This document shows positions 55,735-63,521 of a stretch of DNA of 64,000 nt, piece by piece. The stretch covers positions 62,001 to 126,000 of the forward strand of contig DASVCN010000019.1 in assembly GCA_036381595.1 (NCBI GenBank), in the 5' to 3' direction. The notes beneath the pieces are model-generated. The model searched no databases, was not told where the DNA came from, and was given only the letters and a program-made list of their open reading frames with translations. Source of the stretch: Trueperaceae bacterium. GTDB lineage: Bacteria; Deinococcota; Deinococci; Deinococcales; Trueperaceae. A program made the translations under genes and the position numbers. Every line of letters begins with the position of its first letter. Within the stretch, counting starts at the first letter, position 1.

Positions 55735-55760
55735 GGGGCGGCCGTAAGGCGGCCCCTTTT
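55735..55760 (+). terminator. Intrinsic terminator after SRPBCC gene
   Basis: Stem GGGGC/GCCCC and GCC/GGC (one G-G mismatch), loop GTAA, then TTTT (55757-55760). Confidence 0.85.
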
Positions 55761-55833
55761 CGATGGCGTGGGGGCCCTGAGCGCGGGCCCCGACAATGCA
55801 AATTTCTTCCCAACAGCAGGGGGCGACGCCCCT

Positions 55834-55839
55834 TACGCT
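55834..55839 (+). promoter_or_regulatory. -10 box for leaderless small membrane protein gene
   Basis: TACGCT (55834-55839), seven bases before ATG 55847. Confidence 0.45.
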
Positions 55840-55846
55840 TGTGGGC

Positions 55847-56185
55847 ATGCGCCCCCAGAACTTCTCACTGTTCTTTCTGGCCGCCGGCGTAGCAGCAGCG
55901 GTGGCCCTGACCCGTAAAGGGCATCACCAGCAGATGAGCGCGCCCACCAACCGGGCCCCTCGCCTGGCGCCGCGTCGTTTCATCCTGGCCAAGGACGTGC
56001 CTTCGCTCGATCTTCGTCGCGGCGAGCGGTTGCTGGTCGATCCCGACGCCCTCATCTACGTCGGCGACGTTGTCGCCCTCAAGTCGGACGAGCCGGAAGT
56101 AGTGCTGGCCCGGTTCCACGACGAGCTGATGCACTGCGTGGATGGCCTCGTGATACGGGAGACGCAAGCTCACCCGTCGGTCTGA
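55847..56185 (+). CDS. Small single-helix membrane protein
   Basis: A 112-residue hypothetical protein. A hydrophobic helix at residues 6-23 (FSLFFLAAGVAAAVALT) is followed by a basic loop and a soluble C-terminal half of about 65 residues (RRGERLLVDPDALIYVGDVVALKSDEPEV), which looks beta-rich and compact. ATG 55847 is preferred over a longer frame starting at 55796. The function is unknown. The next gene is 460 bases away. Confidence 0.6.
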   Translation: MRPQNFSLFFLAAGVAAAVALTRKGHHQQMSAPTNRAPRLAPRRFILAKDVPSLDLRRGERLLVDPDALIYVGDVVALKSDEPEVVLARFHDELMHCVDGLVIRETQAHPSV

Positions 56186-56214
56186 ACGACCGTCCCTGAA
56201 AGCCGAACGACCGA

Positions 56215-56242
56215 AGCGCCGGTTCCCCTAGGAGCCGGCGCT
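56215..56242. terminator. Long perfect-stem terminator
   Basis: AGCGCCGGTTCC (56215-56226) pairs with GGAGCCGGCGCT (56231-56242), loop CCTA, followed by CTCTTCT on plus. It ends the small membrane gene. Confidence 0.75.
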
Positions 56243-56647
56243 CTCTTCTGCCTGATCATCTCCTCCTGAATAGCGGCACCCAGTCCGAGCGTCGCTGCTT
56301 CCGGTGACTCGGCGAACCACCGGTCACCGACGCCGGGCGGCCTACCCCGTGCGCGGTTATGCCGGCCCGTCTGTCGCGCATTGCCATATGCAGCCCGACT
56401 GAATATACATTCAGTGGCGATTGCATATACAGGGGGCCACCCACGCGGCGGGTTACGGATCGAAAGGAACGGCAGAGAGATCGTCGTCGTTCTCCACAAG
56501 GTTATCCACAGGCGCTTTTCGACCCGAAGCCACGCTTTCGTTCCGAAGGCGAGGTGAGCGGCGAGCGGCTATTGCTTCCCGAGAGTCGTGCGGCTCGCGG
56601 CCGGCCTGTTATGTTGGCGAAGGGGGAGACACGGGAGACCGGCACCG
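56243..56647. promoter_or_regulatory. 405-bp spacer with AT-rich palindrome and DnaA boxes
   Basis: No gene is seen. An AT-rich island at 56380-56435 holds the inverted repeat ACTGAAT-ATAC-ATTCAGT (56398-56415) flanked by the similar motifs ATTGCCATATGCAG (about 56380) and ATTGCATATACAG (about 56420). Farther on, TTCTCCACA (56490-56498) and TTATCCACA (56502-56510) resemble DnaA boxes, the second a perfect match. The exonuclease gene starts at 56648. Confidence 0.6.
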
Positions 56648-57595
56648 ATGAGCGAGAACCTCGAAGACTGCGCCGAAACCCTGGAGGCGTCCGGCGAGTA
56701 CCGCGTCCTGCGCAGGTTCTCATGCCCCGGCCGCTACTGCGAGGACGAGGCGACGGACCTGCTCCGTGGCGTGTTCCTGGACGTGGAAACGACCGGCACG
56801 GACACGCGGACCGAAAAGATCATCGAGCTGGCGATGGTGCCGTTCGAGTACTCGCCCGACGGTCGCGTCTTCGCAGTGGAGGAGGCGTTCGTTGGCCTGC
56901 AGGACCCGGGGCGGCCCTTACCCCCCTTCATCACCGCCCTCACCGGCATCACCGACGAGGAGTTGAAGGGCAAGAGCATCGACGCGGCCGCGGTCGCCTC
57001 CTTCCTGACCGGCACCTCGCTGGTGATCGCCCACAACGCGGACTTCGACCGACCCTTCTTCGAGAAGACGTTCCCCGGTCTCGAGCCTCTCCCGTGGGCC
57101 TGCAGCCAGCGTGAGGTCCCCTGGGGGCGCCTGGGCGTGCGGGGCCGCAAGCTCGAGTACATCGCCTACCGCAGCGGTGTGTTCTTCGACGGGCACCGGG
57201 CTGAGGTCGATTGCCAGGTTGGAGTCCATGTGCTGGCGACCGACTGGCTGGGGGACGGCCGGACGGCCCTCGGTTCGCTCCTCGAGAGCGCGCGGAGGGT
57301 CGATGCCAGACTTTGGGCGCTAGGAAGTCCCTTCGAGACGAAGGACCTCTTGAAAGCGCGCGGTTATCGGTGGGACGGCGGCCGGCGCGTGTGGTACCGC
57401 GATCTGCCCGAACCTGAACTCGAGGCCGAGCGGATCTGGCTCGCCGAGGCCGTGTACGGCGAGGAGCTGAGGCGCCGCGGCCGGGTGCGGTTGAAGGTGA
57501 CCCTGGTCTCGGCGCGCGAGCGTTACAGGGGAACGGCGTTGGAGCCCAAGGACGACTTCTGGGTCGAGCCGGTGGGCCTCTTCAGCAGCCGCTGA
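56648..57595 (+). CDS. DEDDh 3'-5' exonuclease (DnaQ-like)
   Basis: A 315-residue protein from ATG 56648. The exonuclease domain is at residues 39-205: Exo I FLDVETTGTDTR (Asp, Glu), Exo II VIAHNADFDRPF (Asp) and Exo III HRAEVDCQVG (His, Asp), a complete DEDDh set. The C-terminal 110 residues (GYRWDGGRRVWYRDLPEPEL) form a separate module seen in some stand-alone exonucleases. It is not part of a PolIII gene. The upstream DnaA-box region suggests possible DnaA control. It overlaps the convergent GNAT gene by 14 bases. Confidence 0.9.
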   Translation: MSENLEDCAETLEASGEYRVLRRFSCPGRYCEDEATDLLRGVFLDVETTGTDTRTEKIIELAMVPFEYSPDGRVFAVEEAFVGLQDPGRPLPPFITALTGITDEELKGKSIDAAAVASFLTGTSLVIAHNADFDRPFFEKTFPGLEPLPWACSQREVPWGRLGVRGRKLEYIAYRSGVFFDGHRAEVDCQVGVHVLATDWLGDGRTALGSLLESARRVDARLWALGSPFETKDLLKARGYRWDGGRRVWYRDLPEPELEAERIWLAEAVYGEELRRRGRVRLKVTLVSARERYRGTALEPKDDFWVEPVGLFSSR

Positions 57596-58076
57596 CGGCG
57601 CTCCGCCGTTCGAGCAGCAGCACGTCGCGCCAAACCCCACGCAACTCGCCCAATCGCTCGCGAGTACCGACCACCCGGAACCCGCAACTCCGATGCAGTC
57701 TCAAACTGGCGGTGTTCTCGGGGAAGATGCCGGCCTGGAGGGTCCACACACCCGCCTCCTCGGAACCCCTCACCAGCGCCTCGAGGAGTTGACTACCCAA
57801 ACCGCGCCCACGGGCGTTCCCGGCGACGTAGATGCTCACTTCGGCGACACCGCGATAGACGTAGCGTCTCGATACAGGTGAGAGGGCTGCCCAGCCGACC
57901 GTCACGTCGTCCTCGAACAGCACCAGCCTGCACGCAGCGAGATGGGAAGCGTCCCACTCCTCCCAGGACGGAATCTCGGTCTGGAAAGTGGCCTGGCCGG
58001 TAGCGATCCCCTCGGCGTAGATCGTGCTCACTCGCGGCCAGTGCGAGGGGGACATCGGGGCGAATCGAACCGCCAT
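57582..58076 (-). CDS. GNAT acetyltransferase (Bar/PAT-like)
   Basis: A 164-residue GNAT like phosphinothricin/methionine sulfone acetyltransferases: IYAEGIATGQATFQTEIPSW and the acetyl-CoA region VSIYVAGNARGRGLGSQLLEAL, then ENTASLRLHRSCGFRVVG. The family detoxifies amino-acid analogues or acetylates metabolites; actual substrate is unknown. ATG 58076 lies eight bases after a TATCGT box on the minus strand. Overlap with the exonuclease end is 14 bases, both convergent. Confidence 0.9.
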   Translation of the reverse strand: MAVRFAPMSPSHWPRVSTIYAEGIATGQATFQTEIPSWEEWDASHLAACRLVLFEDDVTVGWAALSPVSRRYVYRGVAEVSIYVAGNARGRGLGSQLLEALVRGSEEAGVWTLQAGIFPENTASLRLHRSCGFRVVGTRERLGELRGVWRDVLLLERRSAVSGC

Positions 58077-58111
58077 CGGTGATCACGATATAGCAGTCAG
58101 GCGTTGATGGT

Positions 58112-58633
58112 TCAACTGCGAAGCGACAGCAGGAGTTGCAGGAACTGGTGATGGAAGAACATGACCGTGGCGCCGTAGACCACGTGCCCGAGCACTTGCG
58201 AGGGGATGAGGCGAACCTTCTCCCGGTAGCTGACGATCGGGTGGTGCTCGATGACTATCACAGCCACGAGTAGAGCGACTACGAGCCCGTGGACGAAACC
58301 TATCAGGGCGCCGAGGAGCGGGAAGAGTAGGTCGATGTGGACCGGCGCCCCGGGGAACACCGGCCAACTAGGACCCATCACGGGCGGGTCCTCCAGCAGC
58401 GCCAGGACGATCCAGCCGTAGAGGAGCGCGATGAGGATGCCGACGAGGAAGTAGGTGGTGGTTCCCATGAATCGGCTCTGGCCGTTCTCGCGGCCGGTCA
58501 TCGCCGAGCCCAAAGCGCCCATGACGTCGTAGGTGGCGCCCTGCCAGGCCCTCGGGAGGTAGAGGAAGAAGACCATCACGGCGGTCGCGATCAAGCCGGC
58601 CGCGAAGGATGACAGCAGCAGCGGAAGGATCAA
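58112..58633 (-). CDS. Four-helix membrane protein of unknown function
   Basis: A 173-residue polytopic protein starting TTG 58633 with GGAGGGAAGG nearby; the frame farther upstream contains the terminator and is not coding. Hydrophobic segments: LILPLLLSSFAAGLIATAVMVFFLYL, TYFLVGILIALLYGWIVLALL, LLFPLLGALIGFVHGLVVALLVAVIV and one near the C-terminus (VLGHVVYGATVMFFHHQFLQ), where His are notable. No family comes to mind. Its leader contains a promoter and an intrinsic terminator before the start codon. Confidence 0.7.
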   Translation of the reverse strand: MILPLLLSSFAAGLIATAVMVFFLYLPRAWQGATYDVMGALGSAMTGRENGQSRFMGTTTYFLVGILIALLYGWIVLALLEDPPVMGPSWPVFPGAPVHIDLLFPLLGALIGFVHGLVVALLVAVIVIEHHPIVSYREKVRLIPSQVLGHVVYGATVMFFHHQFLQLLLSLRS

Positions 58634-58660
58634 GCCGCCTTCCCTCCCATCTACAACGAG

Positions 58661-58717
58661 AAAAGGCCGGCGCCCCCGTGCCGGCCTCCTCCCTGGGGCG
58701 ATGCTGCTGCCCCTGTG
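58661..58717 (-). promoter_or_regulatory. Leader with putative attenuator
   Basis: Minus strand. First hairpin GGGGC/GCCCC (58713-58709 with 58699-58695). Then an intrinsic terminator: stem AGGCCGGC/GCCGGCCT (58687-58680 with 58671-58664), followed by a TTTT run (58664-58661). It ends only 27 bases before the TTG start, so read-through is needed for expression. It may be a riboswitch or leader-peptide control; no known class fits. Confidence 0.6.
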
Positions 58718-58723
58718 CGAATA

Positions 58724-58752
58724 AGAATAGCCGGTCCGTTTCGGGGCGCCAA
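58724..58752 (-). promoter_or_regulatory. Promoter of the attenuated membrane gene
   Basis: TTGGCG (58752-58747), 17 bases, TATTCT (58729-58724) on the minus strand. The start is about 58717. Confidence 0.7.
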
Positions 58753-58839
58753 GAAACAGTTGTATCAATCTATCAGTGACACCTTAATCTGCCTTTCATT
58801 CAGGGCGTGCCGCTGCGAACCCGCCAGGCCGAGGCGGGG

Positions 58840-58845
58840 TAACGT
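58840..58845 (+). promoter_or_regulatory. -10 box for leaderless msrC
   Basis: TAACGT (58840-58845), six bases before GTG 58852. Confidence 0.5.
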
Positions 58846-58851
58846 AACGAC

Positions 58852-59358
58852 GTGAACGAAGCAGAGTTCGCCCTCCTCGCCGAGCGCTCGGCCCCACCCG
58901 GCTATGACGAGCTGCTGCGGATGAGCAGGAGTCTGTTCGTGGGCGAGAGGGACTTCATCGCCAACTCCGCGAACCTGAGCGCGCTCCTCTACCAGTTCCT
59001 GCCCGACATCAACTGGTGCGGCTTCTACCTCCTGCGCGGTCGCGAGCTGGTGCTCGGGCCGTTCCAGGGGAAGGTCGCGTGCGTGCGGATCGCGGTGGGC
59101 AAGGGGGTCTGCGGCACGAGCGCCGCGCAGCGCCGGACCCTGATCGTGCCCGACGTCGAGGCGTTCCCGGGGCACATCGCTTGCGACGCCGTCTCGCGCT
59201 CGGAGATAGTCGTCCCGATGCTCGCCGGCGACCGCCTCCTGGGAGTGCTCGACATCGACAGCCCGAACAGAAGCCGGTTCGGTGTAGAAGACGGGGAAGG
59301 CCTCGAACGAATCGTCGAGGCGCTCCTCGTCGCTTCGGATCCACCGCACCTAGGCTGA
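58852..59358 (+). CDS. msrC: Free methionine-(R)-sulfoxide reductase
   Basis: A 168-residue GAF-domain enzyme. INWCGFYLL, LGPFQGKVACVRIAVGKGVCG and HIACDAVSRSEIVVPM are diagnostic. The three catalytic Cys are C77, C87 and C111, with the same 10- and 24-residue spacing as the E. coli enzyme. It reduces free methionine-R-sulfoxide, an antioxidant function. GTG 58852 follows a -10 box without room for a ribosome-binding site. DinB follows on the same strand after 65 bases. Confidence 0.94.
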   Translation: MNEAEFALLAERSAPPGYDELLRMSRSLFVGERDFIANSANLSALLYQFLPDINWCGFYLLRGRELVLGPFQGKVACVRIAVGKGVCGTSAAQRRTLIVPDVEAFPGHIACDAVSRSEIVVPMLAGDRLLGVLDIDSPNRSRFGVEDGEGLERIVEALLVASDPPHLG

Positions 59359-59411
59359 ACTCTCGGGCAGCGGACGCAACCCGAAGTAGATCGCTGGCGG
59401 AGGGGGCCGGC

Positions 59412-59417
59412 GATAAT
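59412..59417 (+). promoter_or_regulatory. -10 box for leaderless dinB
   Basis: GATAAT (59412-59417), six bases before ATG 59424. Confidence 0.55.
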
Positions 59418-59423
59418 GGGACG

Positions 59424-60539
59424 ATGCGCCGCATCCTGCACATCGATGCCGATGCCTTCTTCGCCGCCATCGAGCAGCGCGACGACCCCAAGTTGCGTAG
59501 GCGACCGGTCGCCGTGGGCGCCGAGAGCGCACGAGGCGTGGTACTCACCGCGAGTTACGAGGCCCGGAAGTTCGGCGTGGGTTCGGCGATGCCGTCGCGG
59601 ATGGCTCGCGAGCGCTGTCCAGAACTGGTCTTCGTGCCGCCCCGTTTCGACGCGTACCGGGAGGCCGGCGAAGCGATCCGCGAGATATTCGGGCGTTACA
59701 CCGAGCTCGTCGAACCGGTGAGCATCGACGAGGCCTACCTGGACGTGAGCGATCCGAAGATCGGACCCCCGAGTGGGACGTTGATAGCTCGCCGGATCAA
59801 GGCCGACATCGTACGCGAGACGAGGCTGACCGTGAGCGCTGGAGTGAGCTACTGCAAGTTCCTCGCCAAGCTGGCCTCCGGCTGGCAGAAACCGGACGGC
59901 TTAACAGTGCTGACGCCCGACGATGCCGAGAGGGTGCTGGCGCGACTGCCGGTAGAGCGGATCCACGGCGTGGGTCCACGGACCAGCCAGAAGATGCATG
60001 AACTCGGGATCCACGACGGCAGCGACCTGCGTAAGCAGAGCGAGGAGTTCCTTCTCGAGAAGTTCGGCAAGGTGGGCGCCCACTACTACCGTCTGGCGCG
60101 CGGCATGGACGACCGGCCGGTCGATCCCAACTCGGTGCGCAAGAGCGTATCCAGCGAGGAGACATTCGAACTCGACATCGCAACGCTCACGGAGCTCGCC
60201 GAGGAGCTCCCACCGTTGGCTCAGGGGGTGGCGCGGCGCCTGGAGCGAGCCGGCCTGATGGGGCGCGGCGTCGTTCTCAAGGTGAAGTACTCGGACCACA
60301 GCGTCGTGACCCGACAGCTGCTGCTGCCGCTGCCCGTCAGATCAGCCGGGCAGATCCTCGAGGTCGCCCATCACATCCTCTTCGAGAAGTTGGAGTTGGA
60401 ACAGCCGGTGCGCCTGCTGGGCGTGGGGGTCTACGAACTGCAGGAGGGGGAGCTGCTGCAGCCACCGCTCTTCCCTGAGTGGAGCGACTGGGCGCTGGGT
60501 CGCGGCGTTGCGTCTGGCCGCCGGGGCGCTGGCCGCTAG
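59424..60539 (+). CDS. dinB: DNA polymerase IV (DinB, Y-family)
   Basis: A 371-residue translesion polymerase. Catalytic carboxylates lie in LHIDADAFFAA (residues about 5-15) and PVSIDEAYLDVSD. The little-finger domain follows, and near the C-terminus QPPLF resembles a sliding-clamp binding peptide. The frame is open much farther upstream in the msrC gene, but homology and the -10 spacing place the start at ATG 59424. It ends overlapping the TVP38 gene stop by four bases (convergent). No LexA box was seen upstream. Confidence 0.94.
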   Translation: MRRILHIDADAFFAAIEQRDDPKLRRRPVAVGAESARGVVLTASYEARKFGVGSAMPSRMARERCPELVFVPPRFDAYREAGEAIREIFGRYTELVEPVSIDEAYLDVSDPKIGPPSGTLIARRIKADIVRETRLTVSAGVSYCKFLAKLASGWQKPDGLTVLTPDDAERVLARLPVERIHGVGPRTSQKMHELGIHDGSDLRKQSEEFLLEKFGKVGAHYYRLARGMDDRPVDPNSVRKSVSSEETFELDIATLTELAEELPPLAQGVARRLERAGLMGRGVVLKVKYSDHSVVTRQLLLPLPVRSAGQILEVAHHILFEKLELEQPVRLLGVGVYELQEGELLQPPLFPEWSDWALGRGVASGRRGAGR

Positions 60540-61246
60540 TGAGCCCGACGTCGCCGCTGGTCGTAGACAACCCACAAGACGAAGGCGAAGAGGCTCACGA
60601 CCGAGATCCATATGAGAGCGGACTTGAGCCGGTCGATGTCCTCGCCCAGGAACGCGACCAGGGCGGTCAGGGGCAGTATGCCGAGGCTGGTTGCCAGGGC
60701 GAAGCGGAAGAAGTTCATCCTGAGCAGTCCGGCGGCGAAGCTCACGGCGTCGTTCGACAGGACGGGCGAGATCCGGGCCGCGATTATCCCCCACATCCCG
60801 TAACGTTCGACGTACGAACCGATCCTCTTCTCGGCCTCACGCCCGATGAGTCTGGCAACGGTGACTGGTCCCAGGGCGCGGCCGATGAAGTACGCCATGA
60901 CCGCCGCCAGCAGCAGGCCGGCCCAGGCTAGCAGGAAACCCCAGAGCGGGCCGTAGGCGAGCACCGCCACCACCAGCAGCAGGAGCGAGGGGATGAACGC
61001 CAGCAGCGTTTGCGCCAGCATCATCACGAAGATGAGCAATGGCCCCCAGAAACCGAACCCCTGCACCCAGTCGCGAAGCCGCTCGCTCTCGCCCGAACTG
61101 ATGAGGCGATAGGCCCGATCCACGAACTCCCGGTAACCGGGGGCGACGAAGTAGAGGCCCACCAGAACAGCGAGCAGGCCGATGGGGACGAGCCAGGTCC
61201 ATCTGCTCCTGGCCCGTCCCCCGTTCGACCCCACGTCGTCGCTCAC
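60536..61246 (-). CDS. TVP38/DedA-family (VTT) membrane protein
   Basis: A 236-residue protein with about six membrane segments. The VTT/SNARE-associated core is LAYGPLWGFLLAWAGLLLAAVMAYFIGR and RISPVLSNDAVSFAAGLLRM, with the conserved GR near FIGRALG. Members act as lipid scramblases or affect membrane homeostasis. GTG 61246 follows TACGCT (61259-61254) at seven bases. No linked gene suggests its specific role. Confidence 0.88.
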   Translation of the reverse strand: MSDDVGSNGGRARSRWTWLVPIGLLAVLVGLYFVAPGYREFVDRAYRLISSGESERLRDWVQGFGFWGPLLIFVMMLAQTLLAFIPSLLLLVVAVLAYGPLWGFLLAWAGLLLAAVMAYFIGRALGPVTVARLIGREAEKRIGSYVERYGMWGIIAARISPVLSNDAVSFAAGLLRMNFFRFALATSLGILPLTALVAFLGEDIDRLKSALIWISVVSLFAFVLWVVYDQRRRRAH

Positions 61247-61253
61247 CTAAGCA

Positions 61254-61259
61254 AGCGTA
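61254..61259 (-). promoter_or_regulatory. -10 box for leaderless TVP38 gene
   Basis: TACGCT on minus, seven bases before GTG 61246. Confidence 0.4.
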
Positions 61260-61328
61260 CGCGAAACGAGCGATCCTTCCGAGAGCCAACCTACTGAGCG
61301 AAGTCGTGACGGGCGGGATACTCCGGGG

Positions 61329-61703
61329 ATGAGCATCACCATGGGCAAGAGACGCTGGGCGATCGCCGAGGGGTACATCCCCGGCTGGAGCAACGGGCCC
61401 GAGCCGGCCTTCACCAGCCACGAGACCGTGTGCCTGCTCAACACCTCGAGCGAGGAGGCCAGAGTGGAGTTGACGGTCTACTTCACCGACCGCGAACCGG
61501 CCGGGCCTTACGTGTTGACGCTGGCACCGCGGCGAACGGTCCACCTGCGCTTCAACGAGCTGGACGACCCCGAAACGATCCCCCGCGAAACGCCCTTCGC
61601 CAGCGTGATCGAGTCGACCGTGCCGATAGTGGTACAGCACACCCGCCTCGACTCTCGTCAGGCCGAGAACGCACTGCTCAGCACTATCGCCTACAGCGAG
61701 TAG
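61329..61703 (+). CDS. Sensory rhodopsin transducer (ASRT)-like protein
   Basis: A 124-residue soluble beta-sandwich protein of the Anabaena sensory rhodopsin transducer family. Diagnostic stretches: WAIAEGYIPGWSNGPEPAF near the start and VPIVVQHTRLDSRQAENALL near the end. The Anabaena protein forms a tetramer that binds sensory rhodopsin and possibly DNA. No rhodopsin gene lies in this window, so the member is orphan here. GATACT lies six bases before ATG 61329, a weak leaderless -10. It is a single-gene unit between opposite genes. Confidence 0.9.
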   Translation: MSITMGKRRWAIAEGYIPGWSNGPEPAFTSHETVCLLNTSSEEARVELTVYFTDREPAGPYVLTLAPRRTVHLRFNELDDPETIPRETPFASVIESTVPIVVQHTRLDSRQAENALLSTIAYSE

Positions 61704-61756
61704 TCGCGGGCAGGAGGAGTGGGTAACGGCGACGGAGCGTTTCGCCGGCTACCACT

Positions 61757-62200
61757 TCACGCCGTGTAGCCGGCGGCCGGATCGCTGCGGACCTCGCGTG
61801 ATCGCCAGAGCCCGATCAGCAGCAGCGCCACCAGGGTGAAGGCGGTGAGGGAGAGCAGCGGGATGGTTATGAAGCCCAGCCAGTTGATGTACTCGACGCT
61901 GCACGGCACCCCCTGCCGGCAGACCGCTGGCGCCCCGAACCCCGGAACCTTCTGCTCCAGGTAGTGGAAGAGGGCTATCCCCATGCCCAGCAGATTGACG
62001 GGCAACAAGTAGACCACGAGATCGGTGTCCCTGCGGTAGGCGCCTATGCCCAGCACGATCGTCTGCGGGTACATGAGTATCCTCTGATACCAGCAGAGGG
62101 TGCAGGGGACGAACCCCGCCACCTCGCTGAAGTAGAGGCTGCCTCCGGTGGCGACCAGCGTCACCAGCCAGGCAAGGTAGAGGCCGATCTCGCGGATCAC
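61757..62200 (-). CDS. DsbB/BdbC-type thiol oxidoreductase
   Basis: A 147-residue four-helix membrane protein that reoxidises a DsbA-type partner using quinone. The first Cys pair is C33-C36 in PCTLCWYQR, the second is C94 and C100 (CRQGVPCSVEYINWLG). GTG 62200 directly follows the DsbA stop (TAG-GTG), so the two are made together. The small size and loop spacing match BdbC. Confidence 0.92.
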   Translation of the reverse strand: MIREIGLYLAWLVTLVATGGSLYFSEVAGFVPCTLCWYQRILMYPQTIVLGIGAYRRDTDLVVYLLPVNLLGMGIALFHYLEQKVPGFGAPAVCRQGVPCSVEYINWLGFITIPLLSLTAFTLVALLLIGLWRSREVRSDPAAGYTA

Positions 62201-62875
62201 CTACTGTGACTGCTCCGGAGCCGCCTCTGCCACCGCACGTTCGATGGCGGCATAACTCCAGTCGGCGAGCTTCTCACCGTCGACGAAGACGGTGGGGGTA
62301 CCGGTTGCACCGGAGGCTTGCGCCGTCTGCCGGTCCTGTGCGACCTCGTCCTCGTAGCGTTCCTCCTCGAGGCACTCCTCGAGTTCATCGACGTCTATGT
62401 CGGGAACGTATTCGCCGGCCAGCTGCACGAGACGTTCAGGCGTCGCCCACTGCTGGCTCTCCGGCCCCTGAGCGCGGAACAGTATCGTCTTGTAGTCCCA
62501 GAAGAGCTCCTCGCTCTGGTTGTAGACGCACTCGCCGGCGATCGCCGCGGTCGTCGAGTCGGGTCCCAGGAACGGGAAGTTGATGAACACCAGGTTGGCG
62601 CGGCCAGTTTCGATCAACTCCTCCTCGATCTGCGGCACCACCGTCTGCTCGAAGCGCTGGCACACCGGGCACTTGAAATCCTCGAAGCTGACGATGGTGA
62701 CCGGAGCGTCAGGGTCACCGAGAAGCGGCTGTTCGGAGATGCGGAAGTCCGCGCTGCCGGCGGGTGCCGAATCGTCGCCGCCGGGCCCTAACTGGCTGAA
62801 GATGATGTAACCGAGGATGAGAACAGCCAGTATGACGAGGGTGATGGTGGTGAGGTTTCGGGAATCGAGCTTCAT
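62201..62875 (-). CDS. DsbA-like membrane-anchored thioredoxin
   Basis: A 224-residue thiol oxidase. The N-terminal helix (ITLVILAVLILGYIIFSQLG) anchors or exports the protein, and the thioredoxin fold begins PVTIVSFEDFKCPVCQRFEQ, with active C69-P-V-C72. The cis-Pro segment is GTPTVFVDGEKL. It makes disulfides in the extracytoplasmic space, reoxidised by the adjacent DsbB. ATG 62875 overlaps the upstream gene stop (ATGA). A longer frame starting at 62980 is unneeded. Confidence 0.93.
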   Translation of the reverse strand: MKLDSRNLTTITLVILAVLILGYIIFSQLGPGGDDSAPAGSADFRISEQPLLGDPDAPVTIVSFEDFKCPVCQRFEQTVVPQIEEELIETGRANLVFINFPFLGPDSTTAAIAGECVYNQSEELFWDYKTILFRAQGPESQQWATPERLVQLAGEYVPDIDVDELEECLEEERYEDEVAQDRQTAQASGATGTPTVFVDGEKLADWSYAAIERAVAEAAPEQSQ

Positions 62876-63426
62876 TCTCTCTCCTTCGGAGCGGCCCCTT
62901 CGGTGGGCCCGGACCGCAGAACCAGCAGGGTGACGACCAGTCCGGCAACGAGTGGCACGCCGATCAGCCACACGAGCCACGTGGTGAGACTACCGCCTAC
63001 GGCAGTCGGGGGGAAGACGAACTCGATGGGCTCGACCGGTTCAGCGGTGCCGACCGGAAGCTCGACCGTAGTGACGGCCTCCTCCTGCCGGAACGTCTGG
63101 TCGCGCATGGTGAGCAGGTAGGTTCCCGCCTCGGGCAACCGCACTCTTGCCCGGTAGTTGCCGGCCGGCTCCACCTCCTCGAAACGGACGCTCGAGACAA
63201 GTTCACCGGCTCGCTGGAACTCGGCGAGGACGAAGGCATCTTCGATCGGGATGGACGACGGGTCCACCAGCTCGAGCCGCAAGGCGAACTCCGAGTCCGG
63301 ACGGGGTGGATTCGGCTGGGGTGTGACCGTACCGAAGACGATGGTGGCGTGGGCCGCAGCCCCGCCAGTCAGCAACAGGGGCAAAGTCAGCAGCAGCGTG
63401 CGGAGGGTGAGCAGGGGCCTCGACAT
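62872..63426 (-). CDS. FixH/YtkA-like secreted membrane-anchored protein
   Basis: A 184-residue protein. A signal sequence (LRTLLLTLPLLLTGGAAAHA) precedes a beta-rich extracytoplasmic domain (PPRPDSEFALRLELVDPSS; GNYRARVRLPEAGTYLLTMRD) and a C-terminal membrane helix (TTWLVWLIGVPLVAGLVVTLLV). It resembles FixH/YtkA-type domains that are linked to copper and cytochrome oxidase assembly. The ATGA overlap places it in one unit with dsbA-dsbB. Its role is inferred from this context. Confidence 0.65.
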   Translation of the reverse strand: MSRPLLTLRTLLLTLPLLLTGGAAAHATIVFGTVTPQPNPPRPDSEFALRLELVDPSSIPIEDAFVLAEFQRAGELVSSVRFEEVEPAGNYRARVRLPEAGTYLLTMRDQTFRQEEAVTTVELPVGTAEPVEPIEFVFPPTAVGGSLTTWLVWLIGVPLVAGLVVTLLVLRSGPTEGAAPKERE

Positions 63427-63521
63427 GGTCAGACGATCCGATCGGCCGGGCGCAGCCGGGCGGGAGACGCCGCAAGCCATCGTAACCGCTCGCGGCGCGA
63501 GCGCGGTCGCTCGGCCCCGTC

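Noticed and set aside
56380-56510. Chromosomal replication origin
   Set aside because: Only two DnaA-like boxes, and no dnaA, dnaN or other origin neighbours are present; kept only as a regulatory-site finding.
56359-57114. Plus-strand frame upstream of and across the exonuclease
   Set aside because: Lies in a different frame from the DEDDh protein and has shadow composition; it would occupy the DnaA-box spacer.
58112-58768. Longer 218-residue version of the four-helix membrane protein
   Set aside because: The N-terminal extension would translate through the intrinsic terminator hairpin and promoter; TTG 58633 has a strong ribosome-binding site.
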